Source: a virus. Taken from it: DNA of 32,967 nucleotides. Below, in pieces: positions 1-8,275 of this stretch. The position numbers and the translations under genes are program-made. Within the stretch, counting starts at the first letter, position 1, and the number at the start of each line of letters is the position of its first letter. Under the pieces are notes generated by a model that was given only the letters and a program-made list of their open reading frames with translations, made no database searches and was not told the origin of the DNA. The stretch covers positions 1-32,967 of the IMG/VR virus record IMGVR_UViG_3300017697_000052; one strand, 5' to 3'.

Positions 1-597
1 ATATTTGACTTTATAATTGAACCAAAGAAAAATAGATACAACAATACTACAAAGGTTGGTGATAAAGATCTCATATTAAATACAGAGATATTTAACCACC
101 AATATGTTAGTAGAGAAGCAATTGTAAAGCAATTACCTCTAGCTGTTAAAACAAAAATACAAGTAGGTGACGAAGTAATAGTTCATCACAATGTATTTAG
201 AAGATGGCATAATGTCAAAGGTGAGGAAAAGAACAGCAGGAGTTATATAGATGAAAACACTTATTGCGTTAGAGAGGATCAGATATTCTCCTACAAGCGA
301 GATGATAAGTGGTTAGCTACTGAGGGTTTTTGCTTTGTAAAGCCCATACATCACGACGATGACTTTACAATTGAAAAAGAAAAACCATTAATGGGTGTAA
401 TGAAGCACATAGATAAAAACCTATTGCAATTTAACATTAAAGAAGGGGATTTAGTTGGCTTTACGCCTAACAGTGAATACGAGTTTATCGTAGATGGTGA
501 AAAACTTTATAGGGTTTTAACCAAAGAAATTTCAATCAAGTATGAATATCAAGGAAACGAAAAAGAATATAATCCTAGCTGGACAAATAGCGGTTGA
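1..597 (+). CDS. Phage co-chaperonin, tandem GroES-like (5' partial)
   Basis: The reading frame is open from base 1 to the TGA at 595-597, giving 198 residues; the true start lies upstream of the window. Two GroES-like halves can be seen. In the first, a segment around VGDEVIVHHNVFRRW is followed by YCVREDQIFSYK. The second starts at GFCFVKPI and continues with KPLMGVMKHIDK, IKEGDLVGF, then YEFIVDGEKLYRVLTKEIS, which matches the GroES order 'VLVKP - GxV - VGDxV - IDGEEYLILxEDDI'. GroES-type co-chaperonins cap a chaperonin ring; phage versions such as T4 gp31 help fold the capsid protein. No GroEL is in the window, so it probably works with the host chaperonin. Its place just before packaging and head genes fits head assembly. 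The last 56 bases overlap the next gene in another frame. Family call is by motif recognition; domain limits are approximate. Confidence 0.72.
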   Translation: MFDFIIEPKKNRYNNTTKVGDKDLILNTEIFNHQYVSREAIVKQLPLAVKTKIQVGDEVIVHHNVFRRWHNVKGEEKNSRSYIDENTYCVREDQIFSYKRDDKWLATEGFCFVKPIHHDDDFTIEKEKPLMGVMKHIDKNLLQFNIKEGDLVGFTPNSEYEFIVDGEKLYRVLTKEISIKYEYQGNEKEYNPSWTNSG

Positions 598-820
598 GGA
601 ATTAATTAAAGTAGCCAAGGAAGCAATAGTAGACTCAGATGAGGATATATCAGCAGATAGGTTAAAGAATGCAGCAGCGACTAAGAAACTAGCCATATTT
701 GATGCATTTGAAATACTTAAGAGAATAGAGGAGGAGGATAACATCTTAGAGAACAAAATACCAGTTGATACTGAGAAAGATGTTTCATTTGGTGGATTTG
801 CAGAGAGAAGATCTAAATAA
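542..820 (+). CDS. Probable terminase small subunit
   Basis: This 92-residue charged, helical protein lies directly upstream of the large terminase, and its TAA shares a base with the next ATG (TAATG). The small terminase would bind phage DNA and hand it to the ATPase/nuclease subunit. The visible core is a helix-rich stretch, SADRLKNAAATKKLAIFDAF followed by EILKRIEEE, of a kind I associate with small proteins in front of terL in marine phages. The only in-frame methionine is the first, so the start at 542 is fixed even though it lies inside the preceding co-chaperonin gene (56-base overlap). I see no classical helix-turn-helix. The call rests mainly on position, size and helix content. Confidence 0.6.
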   Translation: MNIKETKKNIILAGQIAVEELIKVAKEAIVDSDEDISADRLKNAAATKKLAIFDAFEILKRIEEEDNILENKIPVDTEKDVSFGGFAERRSK

Positions 821-3030
821 TGTACGAACAGACTTTACTAAAGGTTATAGAGCCTATAAAAAAGAGTACAATTTCCAGGTTAAACAAAACCAAGAAATGG
901 GAATACGGTTATAACAAAGAACACGATGTTATTGTTATAAGCAAAACTGGTAAAATAGGTGATATATATGAGATACAGAATCTTAAAATAGCTCTACCTA
1001 AATCAGATAAAATAGTAAAGTTTAAAAGTAATACGTGGGAGGTAACTCCTTATCCAAAAGAACTAGGTAGAATAAAAACAATATTTGATTGGAAAGAATA
1101 TCCAGCGGATTTTAAAGAAAAATACATAGAATACATAGAGGATGAATTTAAGCACAGAGAAGAAGGCTTATGGTTTGATAACAACGGCAGTAATTCTTAT
1201 ATTACTGGTACTCATTACATGTACTTGCAATGGAGTAAAATTGACGTCGGGCAACCAGACTTTCGTGAGGCCAATAGAATATTCTACATCTTTTGGGAAG
1301 CCTGCAAGGCAGACATCAGATGTTATGGAATGTGTTACCTTAAGAATAGACGATCAGGGTTCTCTTTCATGGCATCGGGTGAGGTGGTCAACTTGGCAAC
1401 TATATCCAGTGATTCCAGGTATGGTATCTTGTCCAAGTCCGGTCCTGACGCTAAGAAGATGTTTACAGACAAAGTCGTGCCCATATCCGTCAACTACCCC
1501 TTCTTCTTTAAACCGATCCAAGACGGTATGGACAGACCAAAAACAGAAATTGCGTTTAGGGTCCCAGCATCAAAGCTTACCAGACGGAGTATCACGAGCA
1601 CAGACAAACCAGAAGATTTACAAGGCTTGGACACAACCATCGATTGGAAGAACACCGGTGACAACTCCTACGATGGGGAGAAACTCAAACTTCTCGTACA
1701 CGACGAATCAGGGAAATGGGAGAGGCCAAACAATATCCTCAACAACTGGCGGGTCACGAAAACAACCTTAAGATTAGGTAGTAGAATAATAGGTAAGTGT
1801 ATGATGGGTAGTACCTCTAACGCTTTAGATAAAGGTGGAGAGAACTTCAAGAAGTTATACAAAAGCTCAGATGTAACAAAGAGAAATAAAAACGGTCAGA
1901 CTGGTTCTGGTTTATATTCTTTGTTCATACCGATGGAGTGGAACTACGAGGGTTTTATAGATAGATTTGGCCAACCAGTATTTGATACGCCAGAACAAGA
2001 AACTAAAGGTCCTTTTGGAGAGTATATAGACACCGGAATTATAGAACATTGGCAGAATGAAGTTGATGGTTTAAAAAGTGATGGTGATGCTCTAAATGAG
2101 TTTTACAGACAGTTTCCTAGAACAGAGGAACATGCTTTTAGAGATGAAACTAAGAATAGTATATTTAACTTACAAAAAATATACGAGCAAGTAGATTACA
2201 ATGAAGATTTATCAACTTCAATAGGTGTTAACACTGGTAGTTTTCAGTGGGTTAATGGAATTAAAGATTCTAAAGTAATATTTTATCCAGATCCAAAAGG
2301 TAGATTCAAAGTTAGTTGGATACCACCATCTCATCTTCAAAATAATATTATTGAGCAAAATGGTTTTAAAAAACCTGGAAATGAGTACATGGGTGCTTTT
2401 GGATGTGACAGTTATGATATTTCGGGAACGGTCGACGGACTAGGTTCCAAAGGAGCTCTTCATGGCCTCACCAAGTTTTCCATGGAAGATGCTCCTCCTA
2501 ATCACTTTTTCTTAGAATACATTGCTAGACCTCAGACAGCTGAGATATTCTTTGAAGATGTACTTATGGCACTTATATTTTATGGTATGCCAATACTAGC
2601 TGAGAACAATAAGCCTAGACTTTTATATTATTTAAGACGTAGAGGTTATAGAGGTTATTCAATGAATAGACCTGATAGAACTTGGAACAAGTTGTCTGTA
2701 ACAGAAAAAGAGATAGGTGGAATACCTAACTCAAGTGAAGATATCAAGCAAGCGCACGCGGCTGCAATAGAAATGTACATACAAGAACACGTTGGTTTAA
2801 AAACAAACGGTAATTATGGAGATGTATATTTTAATAAAACATTAAATGATTGGGCTAGATTTGACATAAACAATAGAACAAAGTTTGATGCGGCTATTAG
2901 TTCTGGTCTAGCTATTATGGCTTGTAATAGACACTTATATACTCCTAACGTGAAAAAAGAAAAACAAAATATAAACATTAGCTTTTCCAGATACAAAAAC
3001 TCAGGAAGCTCTTCAACAATAATAAAGTAA
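820..3030 (+). CDS. terL: Terminase large subunit (packaging ATPase-nuclease)
   Basis: This 736-residue protein is the DNA packaging motor, with an N-terminal ATPase that translocates DNA through the portal and a C-terminal nuclease that cuts the concatemer. The ATPase shows a degenerate Walker A-like segment, NRRSGFSF at residues 176-183, and a clear Walker B, LLVHDES at 291-297 with D295/E296. The RNase H-like nuclease shows a first acidic residue in FGCDSYD (D530) and a last one in TKFDAAISSG (D690). The order and size fit terL of T4-like or podoviral type. The gene overlaps the small terminase stop by one base and ends four bases before the portal gene. Bases about 1236-1765, covering the ATPase core, are much richer in G/C and use different synonymous codons than the rest, while the protein reads on without a break; see findings. 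Confidence 0.93.
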   Translation: MYEQTLLKVIEPIKKSTISRLNKTKKWEYGYNKEHDVIVISKTGKIGDIYEIQNLKIALPKSDKIVKFKSNTWEVTPYPKELGRIKTIFDWKEYPADFKEKYIEYIEDEFKHREEGLWFDNNGSNSYITGTHYMYLQWSKIDVGQPDFREANRIFYIFWEACKADIRCYGMCYLKNRRSGFSFMASGEVVNLATISSDSRYGILSKSGPDAKKMFTDKVVPISVNYPFFFKPIQDGMDRPKTEIAFRVPASKLTRRSITSTDKPEDLQGLDTTIDWKNTGDNSYDGEKLKLLVHDESGKWERPNNILNNWRVTKTTLRLGSRIIGKCMMGSTSNALDKGGENFKKLYKSSDVTKRNKNGQTGSGLYSLFIPMEWNYEGFIDRFGQPVFDTPEQETKGPFGEYIDTGIIEHWQNEVDGLKSDGDALNEFYRQFPRTEEHAFRDETKNSIFNLQKIYEQVDYNEDLSTSIGVNTGSFQWVNGIKDSKVIFYPDPKGRFKVSWIPPSHLQNNIIEQNGFKKPGNEYMGAFGCDSYDISGTVDGLGSKGALHGLTKFSMEDAPPNHFFLEYIARPQTAEIFFEDVLMALIFYGMPILAENNKPRLLYYLRRRGYRGYSMNRPDRTWNKLSVTEKEIGGIPNSSEDIKQAHAAAIEMYIQEHVGLKTNGNYGDVYFNKTLNDWARFDINNRTKFDAAISSGLAIMACNRHLYTPNVKKEKQNINISFSRYKNSGSSSTIIK

Positions 3031-3034
3031 AAAT

Positions 3035-5461
3035 ATGGCTGAATCAGTTACAAAAAGTTTTTTCCCTAGTCAAATAGCTAGCGATATTGAAAAGCAAAGC
3101 TTAGAGTATGGACTCAAGGTTGGTAAAGCCATTGAAAGTGAATGGTTTGATAAAGATTCTGGATCTAACAGATATAGAAGCCATGAAATAAATTTTCATA
3201 GACTTAGATTGTATGCTAGGGGAGAACAATCAATACAAAAATACAAAGATGAGTTGTCTATAAATGGTGACTTATCATATCTTAATTTAGACTGGAAACC
3301 AGTACCTATTATTCCTAAATTTGTAGATATAGTTGTTAATGGTATATCTGAAAGAACTTATGATGTAAAGGCTTATTCTCAAGATCCATATGGCGTAGAA
3401 AAGAGAACTAATTATATGGAAACCATATTAGCTGATATGGAAACTAGAGAACTAGCTCAATTTTCCAAGCAAGCTTTCGGTATAGATATAACTGATACAC
3501 CTGAAGATGAACTTCCTGAGACTAAGGAAGAACTTGAATTGCACATGCAACTAACTTACAAGCAAGCAGTTGAACTAGCTGAAGAGCAAGCTATAAATAC
3601 AATACTAGAAACTAATAAATATGATTTAACTAGAAAAAGAGTTAATTATGATTTAGCTGTTTTAGGTATAGGTGCTGTTAAAAATACTTTCTCTAAGTCA
3701 GAGGGAGTTAAAGTTGATTATGTTGATCCAGCTAATTTAATTTATTCCCACACAGATTCACCTTATTTTGAAGATGTTTATTATGTTGGTGAGGTTAAGG
3801 TGATACCAATGAACGAGCTTAAGAAAGAGTTTCCAAATTTATCTCAAGAAGATTTAGAGGAAATAATGCAGCAGCCTCATAACAATAAAAATGGATATAG
3901 CAGAACGCATCTTAATGATAACTATGTAGATACAAATCAAATAGAAATTTTGTATTTTAATTATAAAACTTACATGAATGAGGTTTATAAAGTTAAAACT
4001 CTTGGAAGCGGTGCAAGTAAAATAATAGTTAAAGATGATTCTTTTAATCCTCCTCAAGAGCTTATTGAACAAAATTTTGAAAGAGTTTCTAGGTCTATAG
4101 AGGTTTTATATGAAGGAGTTTTGATTCTTGGAACTAAAAAACTTCTTAAATGGGAAATAGCTAAGAATATGGTTAGGCCAAAAAGTGATAATACAAAAGT
4201 TAAATTAAACTATAGTATTGTAGCTCCAAGAATGTATAATGGTAAGATAGAATCCTTAGTTAGTAGAATAACTGGTTTTGCTGACATGATTCAGTTAACA
4301 CATTTAAAACTACAACAGGTCTTATCAAGAATGATACCTGATGGAGTTTACTTAGATGCAGATGGTATAGCAGAAGTTGATTTAGGTAATGGTACAAACT
4401 ACAACCCGCAAGAAGCGCTTAACATGTTCTTCCAAACAGGTAGTATTATCGGTAGATCTCTAACATCTGAGGGTGATATGAATCCAGGTAAAGTACCTAT
4501 TCAAGAAATATCAAGTGGCAGCGGTGGTCAAAAAATGCAAACACTAATTCAGACTTACAATTATTATCTACAAATGATAAGAGATGTAACCGGGTTAAAC
4601 GAAGCTAGAGATGGTACCACACCGTCAAAAGATGCTTTAGTAGGAGTTCAAAAACTAGCTGCTGCTAATTCTAACACAGCTACAAGACATATACTTCAAA
4701 GTAGTTTATTTTTAACATCAGAATTAGCTGAATGTGTTTCACTTAGAATTTCTGATATTATAGAATATTCTCCTACAAGAGACGCTTTCATTCAGAGTAT
4801 TGGCGTTCACAACGTTGCTACACTAGAGGAGATGTCTAATTTACATATACATGATTTTGGTATATTTATAGAACTAACACCTGATGATGAGGAAAAGCAA
4901 ATACTAGAAAACAATATACAAGCAGCTGTTGCTCAAAAAGGTATAGATATAGAAGATGCAATAGATCTTAGAGAAATTAAAAACATAAAGTTAGCTAATC
5001 AGTTGTTAAAAATTAGAAGAAAAAAGAAGCAAGAAAGAGATCAGCAAATGCAAGAGCGAAACATACAAGCTCAAGCCCAAGCTAATGCTGAAGCTCAACA
5101 AGTAGCTGCACAAGCTGAAGTTCAAAAGCAACAAGCTTTGATACAAATTAATAGTGAACTTGAACAATTGAAAGGTCAAATAGCTTCTCAAAAAATGCAA
5201 CAAGAAGTTGCTGCAAAAAAAGAATTAATGCAATTAGAATTTCAATTAAATATGCAATTGAAACAAATGGAAGTTGAAGCTCAAAAAGGTAAAGAAAACA
5301 ACAAGGAAGATAGAAAAGACAAAAGAACAAAAATTCAAGCATCTCAACAATCAGAACTAATTGATCAAAGAGCAAAAGAAAAACCCCCTAAAAACTTTGA
5401 ATCGTCTGGTAACGACGTTATGGAAGGCGGATTTAGCTTAGGTTCGTTTGAACCTAGGTAA
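3035..5461 (+). CDS. Portal protein
   Basis: This 808-residue protein sits between terL and the scaffold/capsid genes, the usual portal position. The portal is a dodecameric ring at one head vertex through which DNA enters and leaves. The N-terminal part has a portal-like core, with LDWKPVPIIPKFVDIVVNGI near residues 90-110 and long mixed helix/strand segments up to about residue 640. Residues about 665-780 are a long, highly charged Gln/Lys/Glu-rich helical region (repeated QAQA, QQ, KK, EVQKQQ), resembling the C-terminal helical barrel of long P22-type portals. The length is close to the larger members of that class. There is no Shine-Dalgarno sequence; the start is AAAAATATGG. Confidence 0.88.
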   Translation: MAESVTKSFFPSQIASDIEKQSLEYGLKVGKAIESEWFDKDSGSNRYRSHEINFHRLRLYARGEQSIQKYKDELSINGDLSYLNLDWKPVPIIPKFVDIVVNGISERTYDVKAYSQDPYGVEKRTNYMETILADMETRELAQFSKQAFGIDITDTPEDELPETKEELELHMQLTYKQAVELAEEQAINTILETNKYDLTRKRVNYDLAVLGIGAVKNTFSKSEGVKVDYVDPANLIYSHTDSPYFEDVYYVGEVKVIPMNELKKEFPNLSQEDLEEIMQQPHNNKNGYSRTHLNDNYVDTNQIEILYFNYKTYMNEVYKVKTLGSGASKIIVKDDSFNPPQELIEQNFERVSRSIEVLYEGVLILGTKKLLKWEIAKNMVRPKSDNTKVKLNYSIVAPRMYNGKIESLVSRITGFADMIQLTHLKLQQVLSRMIPDGVYLDADGIAEVDLGNGTNYNPQEALNMFFQTGSIIGRSLTSEGDMNPGKVPIQEISSGSGGQKMQTLIQTYNYYLQMIRDVTGLNEARDGTTPSKDALVGVQKLAAANSNTATRHILQSSLFLTSELAECVSLRISDIIEYSPTRDAFIQSIGVHNVATLEEMSNLHIHDFGIFIELTPDDEEKQILENNIQAAVAQKGIDIEDAIDLREIKNIKLANQLLKIRRKKKQERDQQMQERNIQAQAQANAEAQQVAAQAEVQKQQALIQINSELEQLKGQIASQKMQQEVAAKKELMQLEFQLNMQLKQMEVEAQKGKENNKEDRKDKRTKIQASQQSELIDQRAKEKPPKNFESSGNDVMEGGFSLGSFEPR

Positions 5462-5476
5462 TTATTTTTACATTTT

Positions 5477-5494
5477 TTATTATATTATATTATG
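5477..5494 (+). promoter_or_regulatory. SD-less leader of TTATA repeats before scaffold gene
   Basis: The 30-base gap after the portal stop ends with TTA, TTATA, TTATA, TTATG, where the last unit contains the start codon at 5492. No G/A-rich Shine-Dalgarno motif is present. The same unit precedes the gene at 8273. It probably works as an unstructured A/T translation-initiation region of the Bacteroidota kind. Confidence 0.5.
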
Positions 5495-6733
5495 GCTAAG
5501 AAAAAACAAGAAGAACAAGTTGAAGAAAAAAACACAGAATCAACAGTACAGGACGATAAGATTAGAATAAAAAAACCTAGTTTTAAAAAAAATACTGATG
5601 AAGTTATAAAGGTTGATCTCAGAGACGTTAATAAAAGCGAAGAAGAGGTGATTACTAAAGAAGAACAAAAAGAAGATAATGCAACAAAAGAGCCGGAGAC
5701 ACCCGATGGATCATCAGCACCAATTGAACAATTGGGAGAAGAAGATGCCACAGATAAAACCTCAGAAGAAAATAAAGAACAAGTTCCCGAGGATGAGCAA
5801 GACAGCGTTCTCGAGGAGATAACAGATGAAGAGGTTAAAGAAAAAGCAGATGAGCTAACTGATGAGGTTAAGGAAGCTGTAGAAGAACAAAAACAAACTG
5901 GAGTTGATCTACCTGATAATATACAAAAGGTTGTTGACTTTATGGAAGAGACTGGAGGAAGCTTAGAAGATTATGTTAAGCTAAATCAAGATTACACCTC
6001 TTTAGATCAAAATCAATTATTAAAAGAATATTACAAATCAACAAAACCTCATTTAGATAACGATGAGATTGAATTTTTGATGGAAGATAATTTTCTTTAC
6101 GATGAAGATGTTGATGATGAAAGGGATATTAAAAGAAAAAAATTAGCATTTAAAGAGCAAGTTGCCAATGCTAAGACCCACTTAGACGGGCAAAAGTCTA
6201 AATATTATGAAGAAATCAAGGCTGGTTCTAAGTTAACGCTTGAGCAACAAAAGGCTATGGATTTTTTCAATCGTTACAATAAGGAGTCAGAGAGTAACAA
6301 CAAAGTAGCTGAAAAGCAGAAGCTTACTTTTCAAAAGAAAACTAATGAGGTTTTTTCCGATGAATTCAAAGGTTTTGAATACAAAGTTGGAGATAAGAGA
6401 TTTAGGTTTAATGTTAAGGAAGCTGATAAAGTAAAGCAAACTCAAAGCGACATAAATAACTTTGTTAGAAAGTTTCTAAACAAGGATAATGAAATGGTCG
6501 ATGCTAAGGGTTATCATAAGTCTTTATTTACTGCTATGAATTCAGATGCTATTGCAAACCACTTCTACGAACAAGGCAAGGCCGATGCAATTAAAAATAC
6601 AATTGCAAAATCCAAAAACATCGACATGGACCCGAGACAAGGTCATCAGGGAATTGTCAATGATGGTCAAGTTAGAGCAAGAGTTTTGCATGATGATACA
6701 TCTCCTACTTTTAAGTTTAAATTAAAAAAGTAA
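5492..6733 (+). CDS. Probable head scaffolding protein
   Basis: This 413-residue protein lies between the portal and the major capsid protein, where phages usually encode the scaffold that shapes the procapsid and is later lost. The first ~130 residues are extremely acidic and low in complexity, rich in Glu, Asp, Lys and Thr, after a short KKKQEEQ start. A central segment (about 145-260) is predicted helical and charged. The C-terminus is Lys-rich (FKFKLKK), which could dock on capsid protein as in other scaffolds. No protease motif was seen, so I do not call a scaffold-protease fusion. The gene starts inside a TTATA repeat leader, with the ATG as part of TTATG. The assignment is from position and composition, not from a recognised fold. 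Confidence 0.7.
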   Translation: MAKKKQEEQVEEKNTESTVQDDKIRIKKPSFKKNTDEVIKVDLRDVNKSEEEVITKEEQKEDNATKEPETPDGSSAPIEQLGEEDATDKTSEENKEQVPEDEQDSVLEEITDEEVKEKADELTDEVKEAVEEQKQTGVDLPDNIQKVVDFMEETGGSLEDYVKLNQDYTSLDQNQLLKEYYKSTKPHLDNDEIEFLMEDNFLYDEDVDDERDIKRKKLAFKEQVANAKTHLDGQKSKYYEEIKAGSKLTLEQQKAMDFFNRYNKESESNNKVAEKQKLTFQKKTNEVFSDEFKGFEYKVGDKRFRFNVKEADKVKQTQSDINNFVRKFLNKDNEMVDAKGYHKSLFTAMNSDAIANHFYEQGKADAIKNTIAKSKNIDMDPRQGHQGIVNDGQVRARVLHDDTSPTFKFKLKK

Positions 6734-6752
6734 AAATTAAAAATTAAAAATT
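6732..6752 (+). repeat. Three perfect AAAAATT repeats abutting the capsid start codon
   Basis: Three head-to-tail copies of AAAAATT fill the whole gap between the scaffold stop (6731-6733, with which they overlap) and the ATG at 6753. The tract has no Shine-Dalgarno motif and no possible stable structure. An unstructured A-rich leader directly before the most abundantly needed protein suggests a strong SD-independent initiation site; that role is inferred. Confidence 0.6.
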
Positions 6753-8195
6753 ATGGCAATTACGCAATCGGGAGCTAATAATCCTGGGGTTAACGCAACT
6801 CCCGCCCCAAATAAAGTAGCCGTAGCATCTAATTACTTAGATTTCGCTACAGCTGGACAAGCAAACTGGTCACAGCAGTTCCTACCAGATTTAATGGAAC
6901 AAGAAGCAGAGGCTTTTGGAAAAAGAACGATCTCTGGATTTTTAGCTCAAGTTGGAGCTGAAGAAGCAATGACTTCTGATCAAGTAATTTGGTCTGAGCA
7001 AGGTAGGTTACACCTAAAGTATGCTGGTAAAATCAATGGTGTAAGTTCATCTGTAGCTATTGATAATTTACCAACAGGTCATGCTCTTAGGGTCGGAGAT
7101 ACTGTAGTTATCAGTGGTAATGTTAGTGATTTAACTATTAAAGCTCATGTAACAACAATAGCTGCTAACGCAATTACAGTTGCTACTTATACAGCTGCTC
7201 ATTTAACTGGTGCTGGTTTTTCAACAGACAATGAAGATGTTGACATCTTTGTTTATGGTTCTGAATTTACTAAAGGTACTTCGGGAAGAGCAGAATCTAT
7301 CAGTCCTCAGTTCAAGTCATTCAGTAACAAACCTATTATTTTGAAAGATAAGTACCATGTAAATGGATCTGATACTTCTCAAATTGGATGGGTTGAAGTA
7401 ACTGGCGAAGCTGGACAATCAGGTTTTCTTTGGTATTTAAAAGCTGAAGGAGATACTAAGTCTAGATTTACTGATTACTTGGAAATGTCTATGATGGAAT
7501 CTGTTAAAAAATTAGCGAGCGGTGCTCACGCTAGCGCACCAGATGGTTCTGAAGGACTTTTTGCTGCTATTGAAGACAGGGGTATTCTTTCTAATGGTTT
7601 AGATTCTACTGCAGCAAATAACTTAGCTGAGTTTGATTTAGTACTTAAAGAACTAGATAAGCAAGGATCTATTGAAGAAAACATGCTTTATGTTAATAGA
7701 GATACAGCATTAAACATTGATGACATGCTTGCCGCTCAAAACTCTTATGGTTCTGGTGGTACTTCTTATGGAGTATTTAGTAACAGTGAGGATATGGCTT
7801 TGAATCTTGGTTTTTCAGGTTTCCGTAGAGGATCTTATGATTTTTATAAGTCTGATTGGAAATATTTAAATGACTCAATGACTCGAGGAAGTATTGATAC
7901 TCCTGCTGCGTCCGACAGTCCTGATGCTACTGGTAATACTACTCAAATTAGGGGTGTGTTAATTCCAGCTGGTGTTTCTTCTGTTTATGATGAGCAATTA
8001 GGTAAGAATCTTAAGCGTCCATTTCTACATGTTCGATACAGAGCTTCTCAAGCGGATGATCGCAGAATGAAGTCTTGGATTACTGGATCTGTTGGTGGAA
8101 ACATCACTTCGGATCTTGATGCTATGGAGGTACATTACCTTTCAGAAAGATGTTTAGTTGTACAAGGTGCTAACAACTTTGTAATGTTTAACTAA
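6753..8195 (+). CDS. Major capsid protein
   Basis: This 480-residue protein follows portal and scaffold and is followed by a terminator, the expected place for the main shell protein. Composition is balanced, without membrane segments or coiled coils. The region AEAFGKRTISGFLAQVGAEE (about 48-67) looks like an N-arm helix, and the C-terminal LHVRYRASQADDRRMKSWI region leads to the end NNFVMFN. Residues about 107-157 (LPTGHALRVGDTVVISGNV onward) form a Thr/Val/Ala-rich beta segment that resembles the small repeated beta module in two downstream structural proteins, so it may be an inserted surface domain. HK97 fold is expected from family knowledge but cannot be seen directly. The start is TTATGG after three AAAAATT repeats. 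Confidence 0.87.
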   Translation: MAITQSGANNPGVNATPAPNKVAVASNYLDFATAGQANWSQQFLPDLMEQEAEAFGKRTISGFLAQVGAEEAMTSDQVIWSEQGRLHLKYAGKINGVSSSVAIDNLPTGHALRVGDTVVISGNVSDLTIKAHVTTIAANAITVATYTAAHLTGAGFSTDNEDVDIFVYGSEFTKGTSGRAESISPQFKSFSNKPIILKDKYHVNGSDTSQIGWVEVTGEAGQSGFLWYLKAEGDTKSRFTDYLEMSMMESVKKLASGAHASAPDGSEGLFAAIEDRGILSNGLDSTAANNLAEFDLVLKELDKQGSIEENMLYVNRDTALNIDDMLAAQNSYGSGGTSYGVFSNSEDMALNLGFSGFRRGSYDFYKSDWKYLNDSMTRGSIDTPAASDSPDATGNTTQIRGVLIPAGVSSVYDEQLGKNLKRPFLHVRYRASQADDRRMKSWITGSVGGNITSDLDAMEVHYLSERCLVVQGANNFVMFN

Positions 8196-8209
8196 GCAAT
8201 TATATTTAT

Positions 8210-8243
8210 AATTACCCTTGTCTTATGGATGAGGGTAATTTTT
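8210..8243 (+). terminator. Intrinsic terminator after capsid gene
   Basis: Bases 8210-8222 pair with 8228-8240: outer arms AATTACCCT and AGGGTAATT match perfectly over 9 bp, and inner TGTC/GATG adds four pairs including two wobbles, leaving the loop TTATG. Five T residues follow (8239-8243). It starts 15 bases after the capsid stop. It probably stops or partly stops transcription, letting head mRNA exceed downstream mRNA. Confidence 0.8.
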
Positions 8244-8247
8244 ACAC

Positions 8248-8275
8248 TTATTATATTATATTATATTATATTATG
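8248..8275 (+). repeat. (TTATA)x4 leader ending in TTATG start
   Basis: TTA is followed by four perfect TTATA units (8251-8270) and TTATG (8271-8275), in which ATG at 8273 is the start of the next gene. It resembles the shorter tract before 5492. The 5-base period means copy-number slippage would change leader length but not the coding frame. Confidence 0.6.

Noticed and set aside
1142-1771. 209-codon open frame overlapping terL in another frame
   Set aside because: It exists because the GC-rich patch removes stop codons in the shifted frame. The product is Ser/Thr/Arg-rich without motifs, while the terL frame keeps Walker A and B across the same bases.
820-3030. Possible intron or intein in terL at the borders of the GC-rich patch
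   Set aside because: The terL frame is continuous, both Walker motifs lie inside the patch, and there are no intein splice motifs or homing endonuclease motifs.
5006-5375. Minus-strand open frames rich in Leu and Phe across the portal, scaffold, tail and giant genes
   Set aside because: They are antisense shadows of Lys/Glu/Gln-rich or Asn-rich coding sequence with no leaders or motifs.
8225-8272. Upstream in-frame start for the gene at 8273
   Set aside because: The ATG at 8225 lies in the loop of an intrinsic terminator, and the 16 extra residues are just the translated TTATA repeats.
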